Source: Pseudomonas capeferrum
GTDB taxonomy: Bacteria; Pseudomonadota; Gammaproteobacteria; Pseudomonadales; Pseudomonadaceae
NCBI RefSeq assembly: GCF_013523055.1
Contig: NZ_JAAMQM010000020.1
Coordinates: 1 to 64,000 of the forward strand
Direction of reading: 5' to 3'
Length of the DNA: 64,000 bases
A program made the position numbers and the translations under genes. The notes under the pieces are model-generated. The model searched no databases and had not been told where the DNA came from. It worked only from the letters and a program-made list of their open reading frames with translations. Position 1 is the first letter of the stretch, and every line of letters starts with the position of its first letter. Of this stretch, positions 45,446 to 53,095 are shown one piece after another.

Positions 45446-45670
45446 TCAACCCTTGGACTTGCTAGGATCCGCGGACCTTGGATAAGTGCGCTCTTCTTCG
45501 ATGCTGCCGTCGGCGCGGTGGATTTTTACCGAGGCTGTCTTGCCGTCGAAATAATCGGACAACGCACTCACCAGTTCCTGCTTGGTAGCGCCCCGCTTGG
45601 AGGCGCGTTCGGCACCCTCTTTCTTGAGTTCCCAGCCTTCTGAAGTGGGGTTCAGGTGATAATTGTCCAT
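45446..45670 (-). CDS. DUF2188-family small protein
   Basis: A 74-residue protein: MDNYHLNPTSEGWELKKEGA, then RASKRGATKQELV and VKIHRADGSIEEERTYPRSA. This is the pattern of DUF2188 (W-x-[VL]-K-x-[EG]-G ... KIHxxDGxIxEERTY). AAGGAG sits six bases before the chosen ATG; an upstream ATG at 45691 lacks a ribosome site. Such proteins are often found with stress or desiccation genes, but the function is unknown. Confidence 0.82.
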   Translation of the reverse strand: MDNYHLNPTSEGWELKKEGAERASKRGATKQELVSALSDYFDGKTASVKIHRADGSIEEERTYPRSADPSKSKG

Positions 45671-45724
45671 GTCATGCTCCTTAGCTGTCATTGCGAGTGA
45701 ACTGCCTAGGCATGGACCACGCGA

Positions 45725-45955
45725 TCACTTCCGGTGTTCCACCGGGTTTTCCGAGGCCTGTTCCAGGCGTGCCTGGCAGGCGGCGAGCGCGACACGACAG
45801 TTCCCCAGTTCATCCTCGAGATGTTCACGTTCGAGCTGCTGGCGAGCCAGGGAAGCGCGCACCGCCTCCAGCTGCTCGCGTGTTTGAATCACCTGCCTGA
45901 GCAATTCCTCTCGCGCCCCTTGGGCCTGACTTGCGCCGTACTGGTGCGACCATGA
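45725..45955 (-). pseudogene. 3' remnant of a coiled-coil protein gene
   Basis: About 76 codons in one frame end at TGA 45725 and include EELLRQVIQTREQLEAVRAS, LARQQLEREHLEDELGNC and ARLEQASENPVEHRK. The heptad-like Leu spacing predicts a coiled coil. There is no start codon, and a stop lies just upstream beside another broken gene, so this is a truncated tail. Confidence 0.45.
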
Positions 45956-45970
45956 TGCAGGAGTTGGGTG

Positions 45971-46471
45971 TCACGCTATGGTCTTGTCGCTCAGTTGGGA
46001 GAGCCGTTGCTTGGCACCCTGGTCGAACAACAGCCGGCAGCGGTTGAAGTAATCCACCAACGTGCCCTGTTGCCGCAACCGGTTGAGGAAAGGCACCGCC
46101 CCGCGTACCCACCCCATTGCAGGACCGCACGGCCGTCTCCAACCGGTTGCGCAACAGGTCCAGGGAAACCTTGGTGCTGGCCCAGATCGTTGGATGCCAC
46201 CCACTGCCCCGGTCTAGTAGCCCTGCCAGCCGCTGCCCAGCATTACAGCGCATGCACGTTCAGGATGCCGACCACCTGTTGGTCCAGGCTACCCTTCACA
46301 AACTTGCTCGACGCAAAAACGCAGATGAACCTTGAGCTTTGAGAGCGTTACCTGCAGCCAGTCGATGAAGTCGTGTACATCCGGCTGAGCGAGAAAAGTC
46401 TTCCGATCCACCTGTTTGCTGTCACTCCGAAAAAAGTTTCGCTGCTCTACTGCCGCGCAAACGGACAGCAT
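45971..46471 (-). pseudogene. Frameshifted gene of an unrecognised family
   Basis: The N-terminal part reads VDRKTFLAQPDVHDFIDWLQ then VTLSKLKVHLRF. After frame changes SRFVKGSLDQQVVGIL, STKVSLDLLRNRLETAV and AVPFLNRLRQQGTLVDYFNR follow, ending QRLSQLSDKTIA-stop. I recall similar hypothetical proteins in Pseudomonas but no function. At least three shifts or losses are needed to join the pieces. Nothing else is visible up to the secreted-protein gene at 46682. Confidence 0.5.
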
Positions 46472-46681
46472 TGGGCATTCATACAGGTCAACTTTTCAAA
46501 CAGGTTTGCGACTGGCCTGGCCTATTTGACAGCCATCCCGCGACGGACTAGACCCCATATTGTCTGACCGGCCTTTGGCCTGGTACGGGGACCATCAGCA
46601 ACCGTGCGCTCGCGAAGCCAGCCTCGCGTATCGCGCGACGCGAGGTCAGCTTTCGTCCCGAAACCGACTAGGTGACTGCCA

Positions 46682-47398
46682 ATGCTTAGGTTTCTATTGC
46701 TCTTCCTGCTAGCCCTTCCGACGAGCTTGGCCTTCGCTGATACTGCGTTCCCGTATTTCGCCAAAAGCATCAACCAGATCCATGAAATCCTTGGCAAATC
46801 ACCCTCGCCCAAGCGCAGCGATCTGATACAGGTCACTACCCTGGCCTGCAACGCTTTAGGGCAGTTACTTGAGGACCCAAAGTTCAAGGAGGGCCTGCAG
46901 AGCGTTGCCAAAACCTCCGCCGAGAGTGACAAGCTACGTACCGAGATGGCGCGGAACCCTCAGCTTTTTACTTTGGCGTTCGTGCCCGTCGAAGAAAAGG
47001 TCTTCCAGGATGCAGGGCTCGATAAGGATCTCGCTCATGACCTCATTCACAAGCTGTCAAAATTCCAGGCCAACGTTGGTGCTCCTATCGATCCGGGTGC
47101 AGTCTCGAAACAGGTCGACGAGCTTAAACAAGAGTTCTGCACCAGTGCCAGGCAACTCCAGGCAATCAACGATGCCGAAGCCCAGCAAGCCGAGTCTGCG
47201 GCCAACTTCAAGAAGTGGATGTGGCGACTCGGCGGCGCAACCGTGATTGTTGCGGATGTTGGAGCGGCCCTCACCGTGTTTACAGCGAGCAGCGTGGCGG
47301 TCCCGGGGATCGGCACCGTCCAAGGGGCAATCCTCTCAGGCGCCGTAGTAGCGGGTTCGACAACGTTGGGGGGTAGCATGATGTCCTGGGGCGAGTAG
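46682..47398 (+). CDS. Secreted protein of unknown function with C-terminal Gly/Ala-rich hydrophobic region
   Basis: A 238-residue protein with a clear signal peptide (MLRFLLLFLLALPTSLAFAD). A mostly helical, charged central region (SAESDKLRTEMARNPQLFTL, AINDAEAQQAESAANFKKWM) follows, with two cysteines. It ends in about 45 residues rich in Gly, Ala and Val (GGATVIVADVGAALTVFTAS, GTVQGAILSGAVVAGSTTLG), which could form a membrane hairpin. No family is recognised. It stands alone among gene remnants, intact and of ordinary codon use. An inner-membrane or pore-forming role is only a possibility. Confidence 0.7.
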   Translation: MLRFLLLFLLALPTSLAFADTAFPYFAKSINQIHEILGKSPSPKRSDLIQVTTLACNALGQLLEDPKFKEGLQSVAKTSAESDKLRTEMARNPQLFTLAFVPVEEKVFQDAGLDKDLAHDLIHKLSKFQANVGAPIDPGAVSKQVDELKQEFCTSARQLQAINDAEAQQAESAANFKKWMWRLGGATVIVADVGAALTVFTASSVAVPGIGTVQGAILSGAVVAGSTTLGGSMMSWGE

Positions 47399-47496
47399 AC
47401 CTGCTGCCTTAGGCCTGGCTCCATAGAGCCGTGTTGACCACTACACCCTCTGCATCGCGTGCTCGATCACTTTCACCTACCTCAAGGACCGATCGC

Positions 47497-47586
47497 ATGA
47501 AGCTGGAAACCCGGGTCATCCATGTAGGCTTCAGTACCGACCCGGTCATCAAGGCGGGCGTAGCCGTTGCCGAGCCCACCTGCTGA
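47497..47586 (+). pseudogene. N-terminal stub of a Cys/Met-metabolism PLP enzyme
   Basis: ATG at 47497 reads MKLETRVIHVGFSTDPVIKA then GVAVAEPTC-stop. MKLETxxxHxGxxxDPxxKAVAVP is the opening of methionine gamma-lyase/O-acetylhomoserine sulfhydrylase proteins. Only 29 codons remain. Confidence 0.55.
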
Positions 47587-47595
47587 ATACAGGCA

Positions 47596-47709
47596 ATGAC
47601 GCTCTTTTACCTGAAGCTCATTGTCACGCCCCTGCTGATGTGGGCCGTGTCCCTTGCCTCGCGGCGCTGGGGCAGCCTGTACCTGTCGATTGCCGACTCC
47701 TTGTGCTGA
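47596..47709 (+). pseudogene. N-terminal stub of a small membrane protein
   Basis: MTLFYLKLIVTPLLMWAVSL then ASRRWGSLYLSIADSLC-stop. The first 28 residues look like the first membrane segment of a conserved integral membrane protein; the rest is lost. Confidence 0.35.
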
Positions 47710-47783
47710 TCGCCCTGCTGATACGCGCCACCGGCCGTGAACCCAAACCCGACACCCTTGCCAAGCCTGGTCACCGCTACTGA
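47700..47783 (+). pseudogene. C-terminal tail of a membrane transporter
   Basis: Overlapping the previous stub in another frame, LVLIALLIRATGREPKPDTL then AKPGHRY-stop resembles the last membrane segment and polar tail of a permease. The identity is not clear. Confidence 0.3.
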
Positions 47784-47826
47784 GGAATCCCCCTGCGATG
47801 AGAAATGGCTTGCAGTTCATCCAGCA

Positions 47827-48594
47827 CTATTGGTTTCGCCAAACCGGGGAGCGCTTCTGAGCGAACGCCGCTGCGCCCTCCCGCGCATCCTGACTACTGA
47901 AAACCGCTGCAACCTGAGCCGGCAACGCGGCCAAAGCCGCAGCGGCGCCTTCCTTTTCGCATAAGCACATCAGCCGTTTGGTGGCGGCCACCCCAAGCGG
48001 GCTGTTGTCTGCGACACTTTGGGCAAAGTCCAGCGCTGCGGGCAGAACATTCGCAAGGGCTTCAACGCGGTTGACCAGGCCGAGCTGGAGGGCTCGGGGT
48101 GCGTCTAACAGGCCACCGGTCAAACCCATCTCCAATGCGATGGGAAGTGGAATCCGGGCAGGTAGCAGTACGCCTGTGCCGGCCGGGAACAAGCCGTGCT
48201 TAACCTCAGGCAAACCCAACTTAGCGTTGTTTGCCATTACCGCCATGTCACAGGCCAGCATGAGCTCGAAGCCGCCCCCTACCGCGGTCCCATTGACTGC
48301 AGCAATCACCGGTTTGCTAAAACGACCTTGCAGGAAAGTTTCAAAGCAGGCCGTTGATCGCCCCTGCTCCAGGATGGCGCCCTCGGAGAACGCTTTTAGG
48401 TCCATCCCAGCGCAGAACGCATTGGTACCCGTGGCGGTCAATACAAGCACCCGGACCTGCGGGTTCACTTCGCTTTGCGCCAAGGCCTCTGATAGCGCCT
48501 CGATCAGTTCGGGGTTCAGCGCGTTACGCTGCTCGGGCCGGTTAAGGGTAAGTATCTCTATAGGGCCTTCGCGGCGCCTGAGCAGAACCGTCAT
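47827..48594 (-). CDS. Enoyl-CoA hydratase/isomerase family protein
   Basis: A 255-residue crotonase. LTLNRPEQRNALNPELIEAL opens it, GTNAFCAGMDLKAFSEGA provides the first oxyanion element, and NGTAVGGGFELMLACDMAVM the second together with the first glutamate position (GGGFE). KLGLPEVKHGLFPAGTGVLL carries the second (LPE). Both acidic residues of true hydratases are therefore present. It is the last gene of the SDR-ECH-ECH unit, likely hydrating an enoyl-CoA made by the dehydrogenases of the cluster. The start at 48594 begins at MTVLLRR; upstream open codons belong to the neighbour. Confidence 0.9.
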   Translation of the reverse strand: MTVLLRRREGPIEILTLNRPEQRNALNPELIEALSEALAQSEVNPQVRVLVLTATGTNAFCAGMDLKAFSEGAILEQGRSTACFETFLQGRFSKPVIAAVNGTAVGGGFELMLACDMAVMANNAKLGLPEVKHGLFPAGTGVLLPARIPLPIALEMGLTGGLLDAPRALQLGLVNRVEALANVLPAALDFAQSVADNSPLGVAATKRLMCLCEKEGAAAALAALPAQVAAVFSSQDAREGAAAFAQKRSPVWRNQ

Positions 48595-48604
48595 TGTCAA
48601 TTCC

Positions 48605-49348
48605 CTAGCGGGTGAGAAAAGCATCGAACAGGGCCTGCGCCTCATCCGAGGCACAGCATTCCAGGAAGGCGCGCTCTTCGGCGGCCATGGCAGCCTCCAG
48701 CTCGCTACGGCAATGGCTCGCCATCAGCGCCTTGGTGTGCCGCAGTGCTTCGGCGGGCAAGTGCGTCAGTGCCTTGGCCCGCTCTAGCGCAACACTCAGG
48801 GCACTCCCCGCCTCTACCACCTCATTAATCAACCCGACCTCTCGGGCCACGTGGGCGGGGAAAGGCTCTGCAAAAAACAGCAGGTTAGAGGCAACCTTAG
48901 TGCCGCTTAGGCGCGGCAGTAAGTAGCTGGCGCCGCCCTCTGGGCATAGCCCCAGCGCCACAAAGGGCATGCGAAACGTACTACTCTTACTTGCATAGGC
49001 AAGGTCGCAATGCAGTAGAAGCGTTGTGCCGATGCCTATCGCGTAGCCCTCTACAGCTGCAATGACGGGTTTGCGTACCCCTGCGAGTACGCGAAGAAAG
49101 TCGATACCCGGTACTGACTGCGCGCCCTTCAGCAAGCGGAAGTCTGCCAGGTCGTTGCCCGCGGTAAAGTGCTCGCCCTCCCCGGTCAGCACGATGACGC
49201 TGATGGCGGGCTCAAGGTCTGCCGCCTGCAGCGCTTGCGTCACTTGACGGTAAGTCTCCAGATCCAGGGCGTTACGCCGTTGCGGGCGGTTGAAGCTGAT
49301 CTGGCAAACGCCAGCCTCAGGCCGCCCAACCAAAGCACCCGCGCCCAT
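48605..49348 (-). CDS. Enoyl-CoA hydratase/isomerase family protein
   Basis: A 247-residue crotonase distinct from its neighbour. ISFNRPQRRNALDLETYRQV, HFTAGNDLADFRLLKGAQSV and GYAIGIGTTLLLHCDLAYAS show the fold. The GGGxE glutamate is replaced (GIGTT) and LPE is FVALGLCPEGG, so only the second acidic position is kept, as in enoyl-CoA isomerases. An isomerase or other crotonase chemistry is therefore more likely than hydration. Its ATG overlaps the SDR stop in a TGATG junction. Confidence 0.87.
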   Translation of the reverse strand: MGAGALVGRPEAGVCQISFNRPQRRNALDLETYRQVTQALQAADLEPAISVIVLTGEGEHFTAGNDLADFRLLKGAQSVPGIDFLRVLAGVRKPVIAAVEGYAIGIGTTLLLHCDLAYASKSSTFRMPFVALGLCPEGGASYLLPRLSGTKVASNLLFFAEPFPAHVAREVGLINEVVEAGSALSVALERAKALTHLPAEALRHTKALMASHCRSELEAAMAAEERAFLECCASDEAQALFDAFLTR

Positions 49349-50043
49349 CAGGACAGGCCCACCACGGGGATCACCGCACCGTGCAGGGCACTTGCTTGGG
49401 CAGAGGCCAGGAAGCTGATGATATCCGCCAGTTGTCGGGTAGAAACCCATTTGCTTGGGTCTGCATCGGGCATCGCCGCGCGGTTGGCTGGCGTGTCGAT
49501 AATGCTAGGCGCCACGGCGTTGACGTTGATGCCGCCCTCTCGTAGCTCTTGGGCCATTGACTCGGTGATCCGCGCTACCGCGCTCTTAGCGGCGCAGTAC
49601 GCGCCCATGCTGCCCTTGCCGGTGTTCGCCGAAGCGGCCGAAACGTTGATGATCTTGCCTGCGCCAGCCGACAGCATGCCGGGAACTACCGCCCGGCATG
49701 CATTGAGCGTGGTCGCCACGTTCATGTCCAGCATGCGCTCCCACACTGATGCGTCAGCGTCGTGTACCGGCGCGCCCATCGCGAAACCACCAGCGATGTT
49801 GCACAGCGCGAACGCAGGCCCCGAGGCCGCCAAGGCGGCGCCGAGCTTGGCCTGGGTCGCCGCGCCATCGGTCAGGTCTGCTACTACAAACTGCACGTTG
49901 CCACCTACGCCTTCATACGCTGAGTGAAGGACTGCGTCGTTGAAGTCCACCAGGAGCACCGCGTGACCTTGCTCGATGAACGCATGTGCTACCGCTTGCC
50001 CTAATGCGCCAGCGGCGCCTGTAACCACGATAAGACCGGACAT
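49348..50043 (-). CDS. Short-chain dehydrogenase/reductase
   Basis: A 231-residue classical SDR: nucleotide motif TGAAGALGQAV (residues 8-18), the NIAGG motif and the catalytic Ser-Tyr-Lys in NVSAASANTGKGSMGAYCAA followed by KSAVARITE. It probably oxidises a hydroxyacyl-CoA or ring hydroxyl in the cluster pathway. It is the first gene of the minus-strand unit, whose promoter region contains a near-start 23-bp operator candidate. Confidence 0.9.
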   Translation of the reverse strand: MSGLIVVTGAAGALGQAVAHAFIEQGHAVLLVDFNDAVLHSAYEGVGGNVQFVVADLTDGAATQAKLGAALAASGPAFALCNIAGGFAMGAPVHDADASVWERMLDMNVATTLNACRAVVPGMLSAGAGKIINVSAASANTGKGSMGAYCAAKSAVARITESMAQELREGGINVNAVAPSIIDTPANRAAMPDADPSKWVSTRQLADIISFLASAQASALHGAVIPVVGLS

Positions 50044-50067
50044 TCGCGTATCTCCTAAGGATGCAAT

Positions 50068-50090
50068 ATAGCTGACCCTGAGTCAGCTAT
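50068..50090. promoter_or_regulatory. Operator candidate, perfect inverted repeat (copy 1)
   Basis: ATAGCTGAC-CCTGA-GTCAGCTAT has perfect 9-bp arms, 25 bp upstream of the SDR start in the divergent 50044-50293 region. The CTGA-N7-TCAG core and the TCAGCTAT arm recur at 59204-59226. The size suits a TetR-type repressor, but no such gene is in the window. Confidence 0.65.
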
Positions 50091-50194
50091 AAATGGATTT
50101 TGACAGCAGGCATAGCCCGCGCAATTTTTGGTTGGTGCTAACTCTACGGTCTGCTTGCTGGAACCGTGCCGCCGAAGAAACTATACATCAAAAG

Positions 50195-50207
50195 TAACAC
50201 TGTGTTA
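50195..50207. promoter_or_regulatory. Short palindrome upstream of the DUF35 gene
   Basis: TAACAC-T-GTGTTA, a perfect 6-bp inverted repeat around a central T, lies 87 bp before the plus-strand start at 50294. It differs in sequence from the repeat at 50068 and could serve a second regulator or the promoter. Confidence 0.35.
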
Positions 50208-50293
50208 GTTTTGCTTGCATGCAGGACTGTTGTAGATGGCTAACCGGGACCTGGCGCATGATGCAAGGTTTCCCCCTGGCCCTTGGAGAACCC

Positions 50294-50701
50294 ATGAGCA
50301 CTGTTTCCAACCGAACGCTTCCCGAACTGAATGACCTCAACCGCTTCTTCTGGACTGGCGGAGCAGACGGCCAACTGCGTTTTCTGCGCTGTGGCGACTG
50401 CCGTTTCTGGCTGCACCCGCCCGGCGTCGTTTGCCCTAAGTGCCTGAGTCGCAACCTCGCCGCCGAGGCTGTCTCAGGTATGGGCACCATCGAAGCCCTG
50501 ACCGTCAATCACCAGCGCTGGAGCCCAGATCAAGAGGTGCCCTACGTTGTCGCAATTGTTGGCCTGGATGAGCAGCAAGGGCTGCAACTGACGACCAACA
50601 TCGTGGGCTGCCCTACCGACGCGGCCTTTATAGGCCAACGTGTGAAGGTCATCTTTGAAGCGATGGAGGACGTCTACCTCCCGCTGTTCACTCCTGCCTG
50701 A
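50294..50701 (+). CDS. Zn-ribbon/OB-fold (DUF35) acyl-CoA-associated protein
   Basis: A 135-residue DUF35 protein. An N-terminal helix (LPELNDLNRFFWTGGADGQL) leads to a Zn-ribbon with CGDC and CPKC pairs (CGDCRFWLHPPGVVCPKC), then an OB-fold (GMGTIEALTVNHQRWSP). Such proteins bind acyl-CoA and usually work with an SCP2-type thiolase or a MaoC hydratase, as in ChsH2. No such partner is adjacent; the cluster thiolase is the classical kind. The ATG at 50294 follows TTGGAGA. It opens the five-gene dehydrogenase operon on the plus strand. Confidence 0.88.
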   Translation: MSTVSNRTLPELNDLNRFFWTGGADGQLRFLRCGDCRFWLHPPGVVCPKCLSRNLAAEAVSGMGTIEALTVNHQRWSPDQEVPYVVAIVGLDEQQGLQLTTNIVGCPTDAAFIGQRVKVIFEAMEDVYLPLFTPA

Positions 50702-50711
50702 GAGAGCCCGC

Positions 50712-51827
50712 ATGCAAGCAGACCACGCTGAAGACCTCGCCAGCATCCGTGAACAGGCGCGTCGCCTGCTCGTGGACCAGGCAACACCTGAGCACTTGAA
50801 AAACCTGTTGAACGCGCCTGGCAGTTTCGACCAGGCGCTCTGGCGGCACGCTGTTGAACAAGGCTGGCCATCGGTGGCCATGCCAGAACAAGTGGGTGGG
50901 TTGGCGCTAGGCTGGAGCGGCCTTGCCGTGATCTGCGAAGAGCTTGGGCGGCTAACCGGTGCCCTGCCCCTCATTGCCAACGCGCTCACTGCGCATGCCG
51001 TGATCAGTGCCGGCATTTCTGGCCATCAGCAATTGCTGGAAGACTTGACCAGCGGCGCGTTGACGGCTGCGTTGGCGCTGGCCGACCCGAGCGATAGCGG
51101 GATCTGCAGCCCAGGTGCTGCCAAGGAGAGCAACGGCCGCATCGATGGTGTGAAAGCGCTCGCAGCCTTTGCTGCGGTAGCGGATGTCGCGCTGGTCCAT
51201 GGCGTAAATGAACGCGGCGATGGCCTTTACCTGGTTCACCTTGATCAACCATCGGTAAAACGCCAGGTGCTCGAGGGTTTCGACAACGCCCGTGCCGCCG
51301 CGGCATTGCAGTTTGAGCAAACCGAGGCCGTTTACCTCGGGGGCGCCGAGCTGGTCAGCGAGATCAGCAGTTTGGCGGCGCTGGCAACTGCTTTCGAACA
51401 GCTTGGCGGCACCCATGCTTGCCTCGACATGGCCTGCGACTATGCCCGCGAGCGCCGGGCATTTGGCCAGGCCATCGGGGGTTTCCAAGGCATCAAGCAC
51501 AAGTTGGCGGAAATCTACTGCCTGCTGGAAATCGCCCGAGGTTGCGCCGCCGATGCGCTAGACGCGTGGCAGCAACAGCGCCCTGACAAACAACAGTTGA
51601 CCTGCGCTGCACGCATTGCGGCCACGCGCGCCTACAACCTCGCCGCCCAGGAGAACCTGCATGTTCACGGTGGCATGGGCGTCACCTGGGAAGCCATGCC
51701 GCACCACTACTATCGTCGTGCTCGCAGCTTGGCATTGGAACTGGGCAGCGTCGCTTACTGGCGTGAGCGGCTGCTGACTGACCTTGGGCTTGAATCCACA
51801 ACCGTGGAAGTGGGGGGATCCGCATGA
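50712..51827 (+). CDS. Acyl-CoA dehydrogenase, small-subunit type
   Basis: A 371-residue dehydrogenase lacking the loop GYSEPGAGSD. It shows CDYARERRAFGQAIGGFQGI and NLHVHGGMGVTWEAMPHHYY at the FAD side, typical of the smaller, non-catalytic-type partner. Its stop overlaps the next ATG (ATGA), and the next gene is a large-type subunit, so the two probably form one heteromer. It lies ten bases after the DUF35 stop. Confidence 0.86.
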   Translation: MQADHAEDLASIREQARRLLVDQATPEHLKNLLNAPGSFDQALWRHAVEQGWPSVAMPEQVGGLALGWSGLAVICEELGRLTGALPLIANALTAHAVISAGISGHQQLLEDLTSGALTAALALADPSDSGICSPGAAKESNGRIDGVKALAAFAAVADVALVHGVNERGDGLYLVHLDQPSVKRQVLEGFDNARAAAALQFEQTEAVYLGGAELVSEISSLAALATAFEQLGGTHACLDMACDYARERRAFGQAIGGFQGIKHKLAEIYCLLEIARGCAADALDAWQQQRPDKQQLTCAARIAATRAYNLAAQENLHVHGGMGVTWEAMPHHYYRRARSLALELGSVAYWRERLLTDLGLESTTVEVGGSA

Positions 51828-53026
51828 ACCATGAACTCAGGTGCTACCGCGAAGATGCCCAGGCCTGGCTCGCTGAGCACGCACCCCGCTACAGCGGCCA
51901 GGCTCGGCACGGTTTGTCTTTCGATGATGACCTGGCCTTGGCCCGCGCCTGGCAGGCGCACAAGGTCGAGCACGGCTATGGCTGCATAACCCTGCCCCGC
52001 GAATATGGCGGCGCGGGTGAAAGCGAGCTGAAAAAAGTCATCTTTTGCGAAGAAGAGATGCACTACGACCTGCCTCTCGTCTATTTCGGCATTAGCCTGA
52101 ACAACCCACTCCCCATATTCCTTCGCTATGCGCCGCAGGCCTGGAAACAAAAATTGGGCCCGGCCACGGTGCGCGGTGAGCTTATCTGGTGCCAGCTGTT
52201 TTCCGAGCCCTCGGCCGGCTCGGACCTCGCGTCGTTACGCCTCAAGGCAGTACCCACAGAAGGTGGCTGGCTGCTCAGTGGGCAGAAGGTCTGGACCAGC
52301 TGGGCGCAGATCGCTGACTGGGGTGTCGTCGTGGCGCGCACTGATGCAAGCCTGCCCAAGCACGCGGGCCTGACCTACTTCTTCCTGGATATGCGATCGA
52401 AGGGCATCACGGTGCAGCCGATCCGCCGATTGGGCGAGGAAAAAGACCTCAACGAGGTGTTTTTCGACGAGGTGTTCGTGGCCGATGAGCAACGTCTCGG
52501 TGAGGTCAATGGCGGTTTCAAGGTCGCCGTCGAGACCTTGATGATCGAGCGCTACGCGGTTACCGACGAGTCCGGTTACGGCCCCACCCTGGAAAACTTC
52601 ATCGACCTGGCCAGCAAGGCCCGACTCAATGGCAGCCCGGCTTTGGCCGATGGCGAGGTGCGCGCGCGCATAGCTGAAACCTACGTCGAGCGCCAAGGGT
52701 TGAGGGCTATCCACCGTCGCGCCTTGGAAGCCTTTGCCCGCGGCCAGGAGCCGGGGCCTGAAGGGGCGATACGCAAGCTTCTACTAGGCCGGACCCGGCA
52801 GAACCTGGCGGCAATGGCCTTGGACCTGCTGGGCGCCAATGGTGCCCAGCTGGCCGCTCATGGTCACTCGGTCAACGATTTCGCCCGCGCGTGGCTAGAC
52901 CCGAGCTTGCGGATCGCCGGCGGCACCGATGAGTTGCTCCTCAATACCCTGGCCGAGCGGGTGCTGGGCTTGCCCCAGGACCACCGACCGGACAAGGGCG
53001 TGCCCTTCAATGCGTTGGCCAAATAA
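51824..53026 (+). CDS. Acyl-CoA dehydrogenase, large-subunit type
   Basis: A 400-residue dehydrogenase with QLFSEPSAGSDLASLRLKAV (124-143), SGQKVWTSWAQIADWGVVVA and the C-terminal RIAGGTDELLLNTLAERVLG. The usual YEG Glu is not present; Glu242 in TLMIERYA is the probable base. It is translationally coupled to the small-type gene before it. The GGTDE end differs from the GGANE type of the other two large subunits, so it is likely for a different intermediate. Confidence 0.88.
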   Translation: MNHELRCYREDAQAWLAEHAPRYSGQARHGLSFDDDLALARAWQAHKVEHGYGCITLPREYGGAGESELKKVIFCEEEMHYDLPLVYFGISLNNPLPIFLRYAPQAWKQKLGPATVRGELIWCQLFSEPSAGSDLASLRLKAVPTEGGWLLSGQKVWTSWAQIADWGVVVARTDASLPKHAGLTYFFLDMRSKGITVQPIRRLGEEKDLNEVFFDEVFVADEQRLGEVNGGFKVAVETLMIERYAVTDESGYGPTLENFIDLASKARLNGSPALADGEVRARIAETYVERQGLRAIHRRALEAFARGQEPGPEGAIRKLLLGRTRQNLAAMALDLLGANGAQLAAHGHSVNDFARAWLDPSLRIAGGTDELLLNTLAERVLGLPQDHRPDKGVPFNALAK

Positions 53027-53095
53027 ACCGCGGTGAACCTGATGCCTACTAACAACAGGAGCGGGACCACCGCTCGGAACGAACAGGATTGACCC

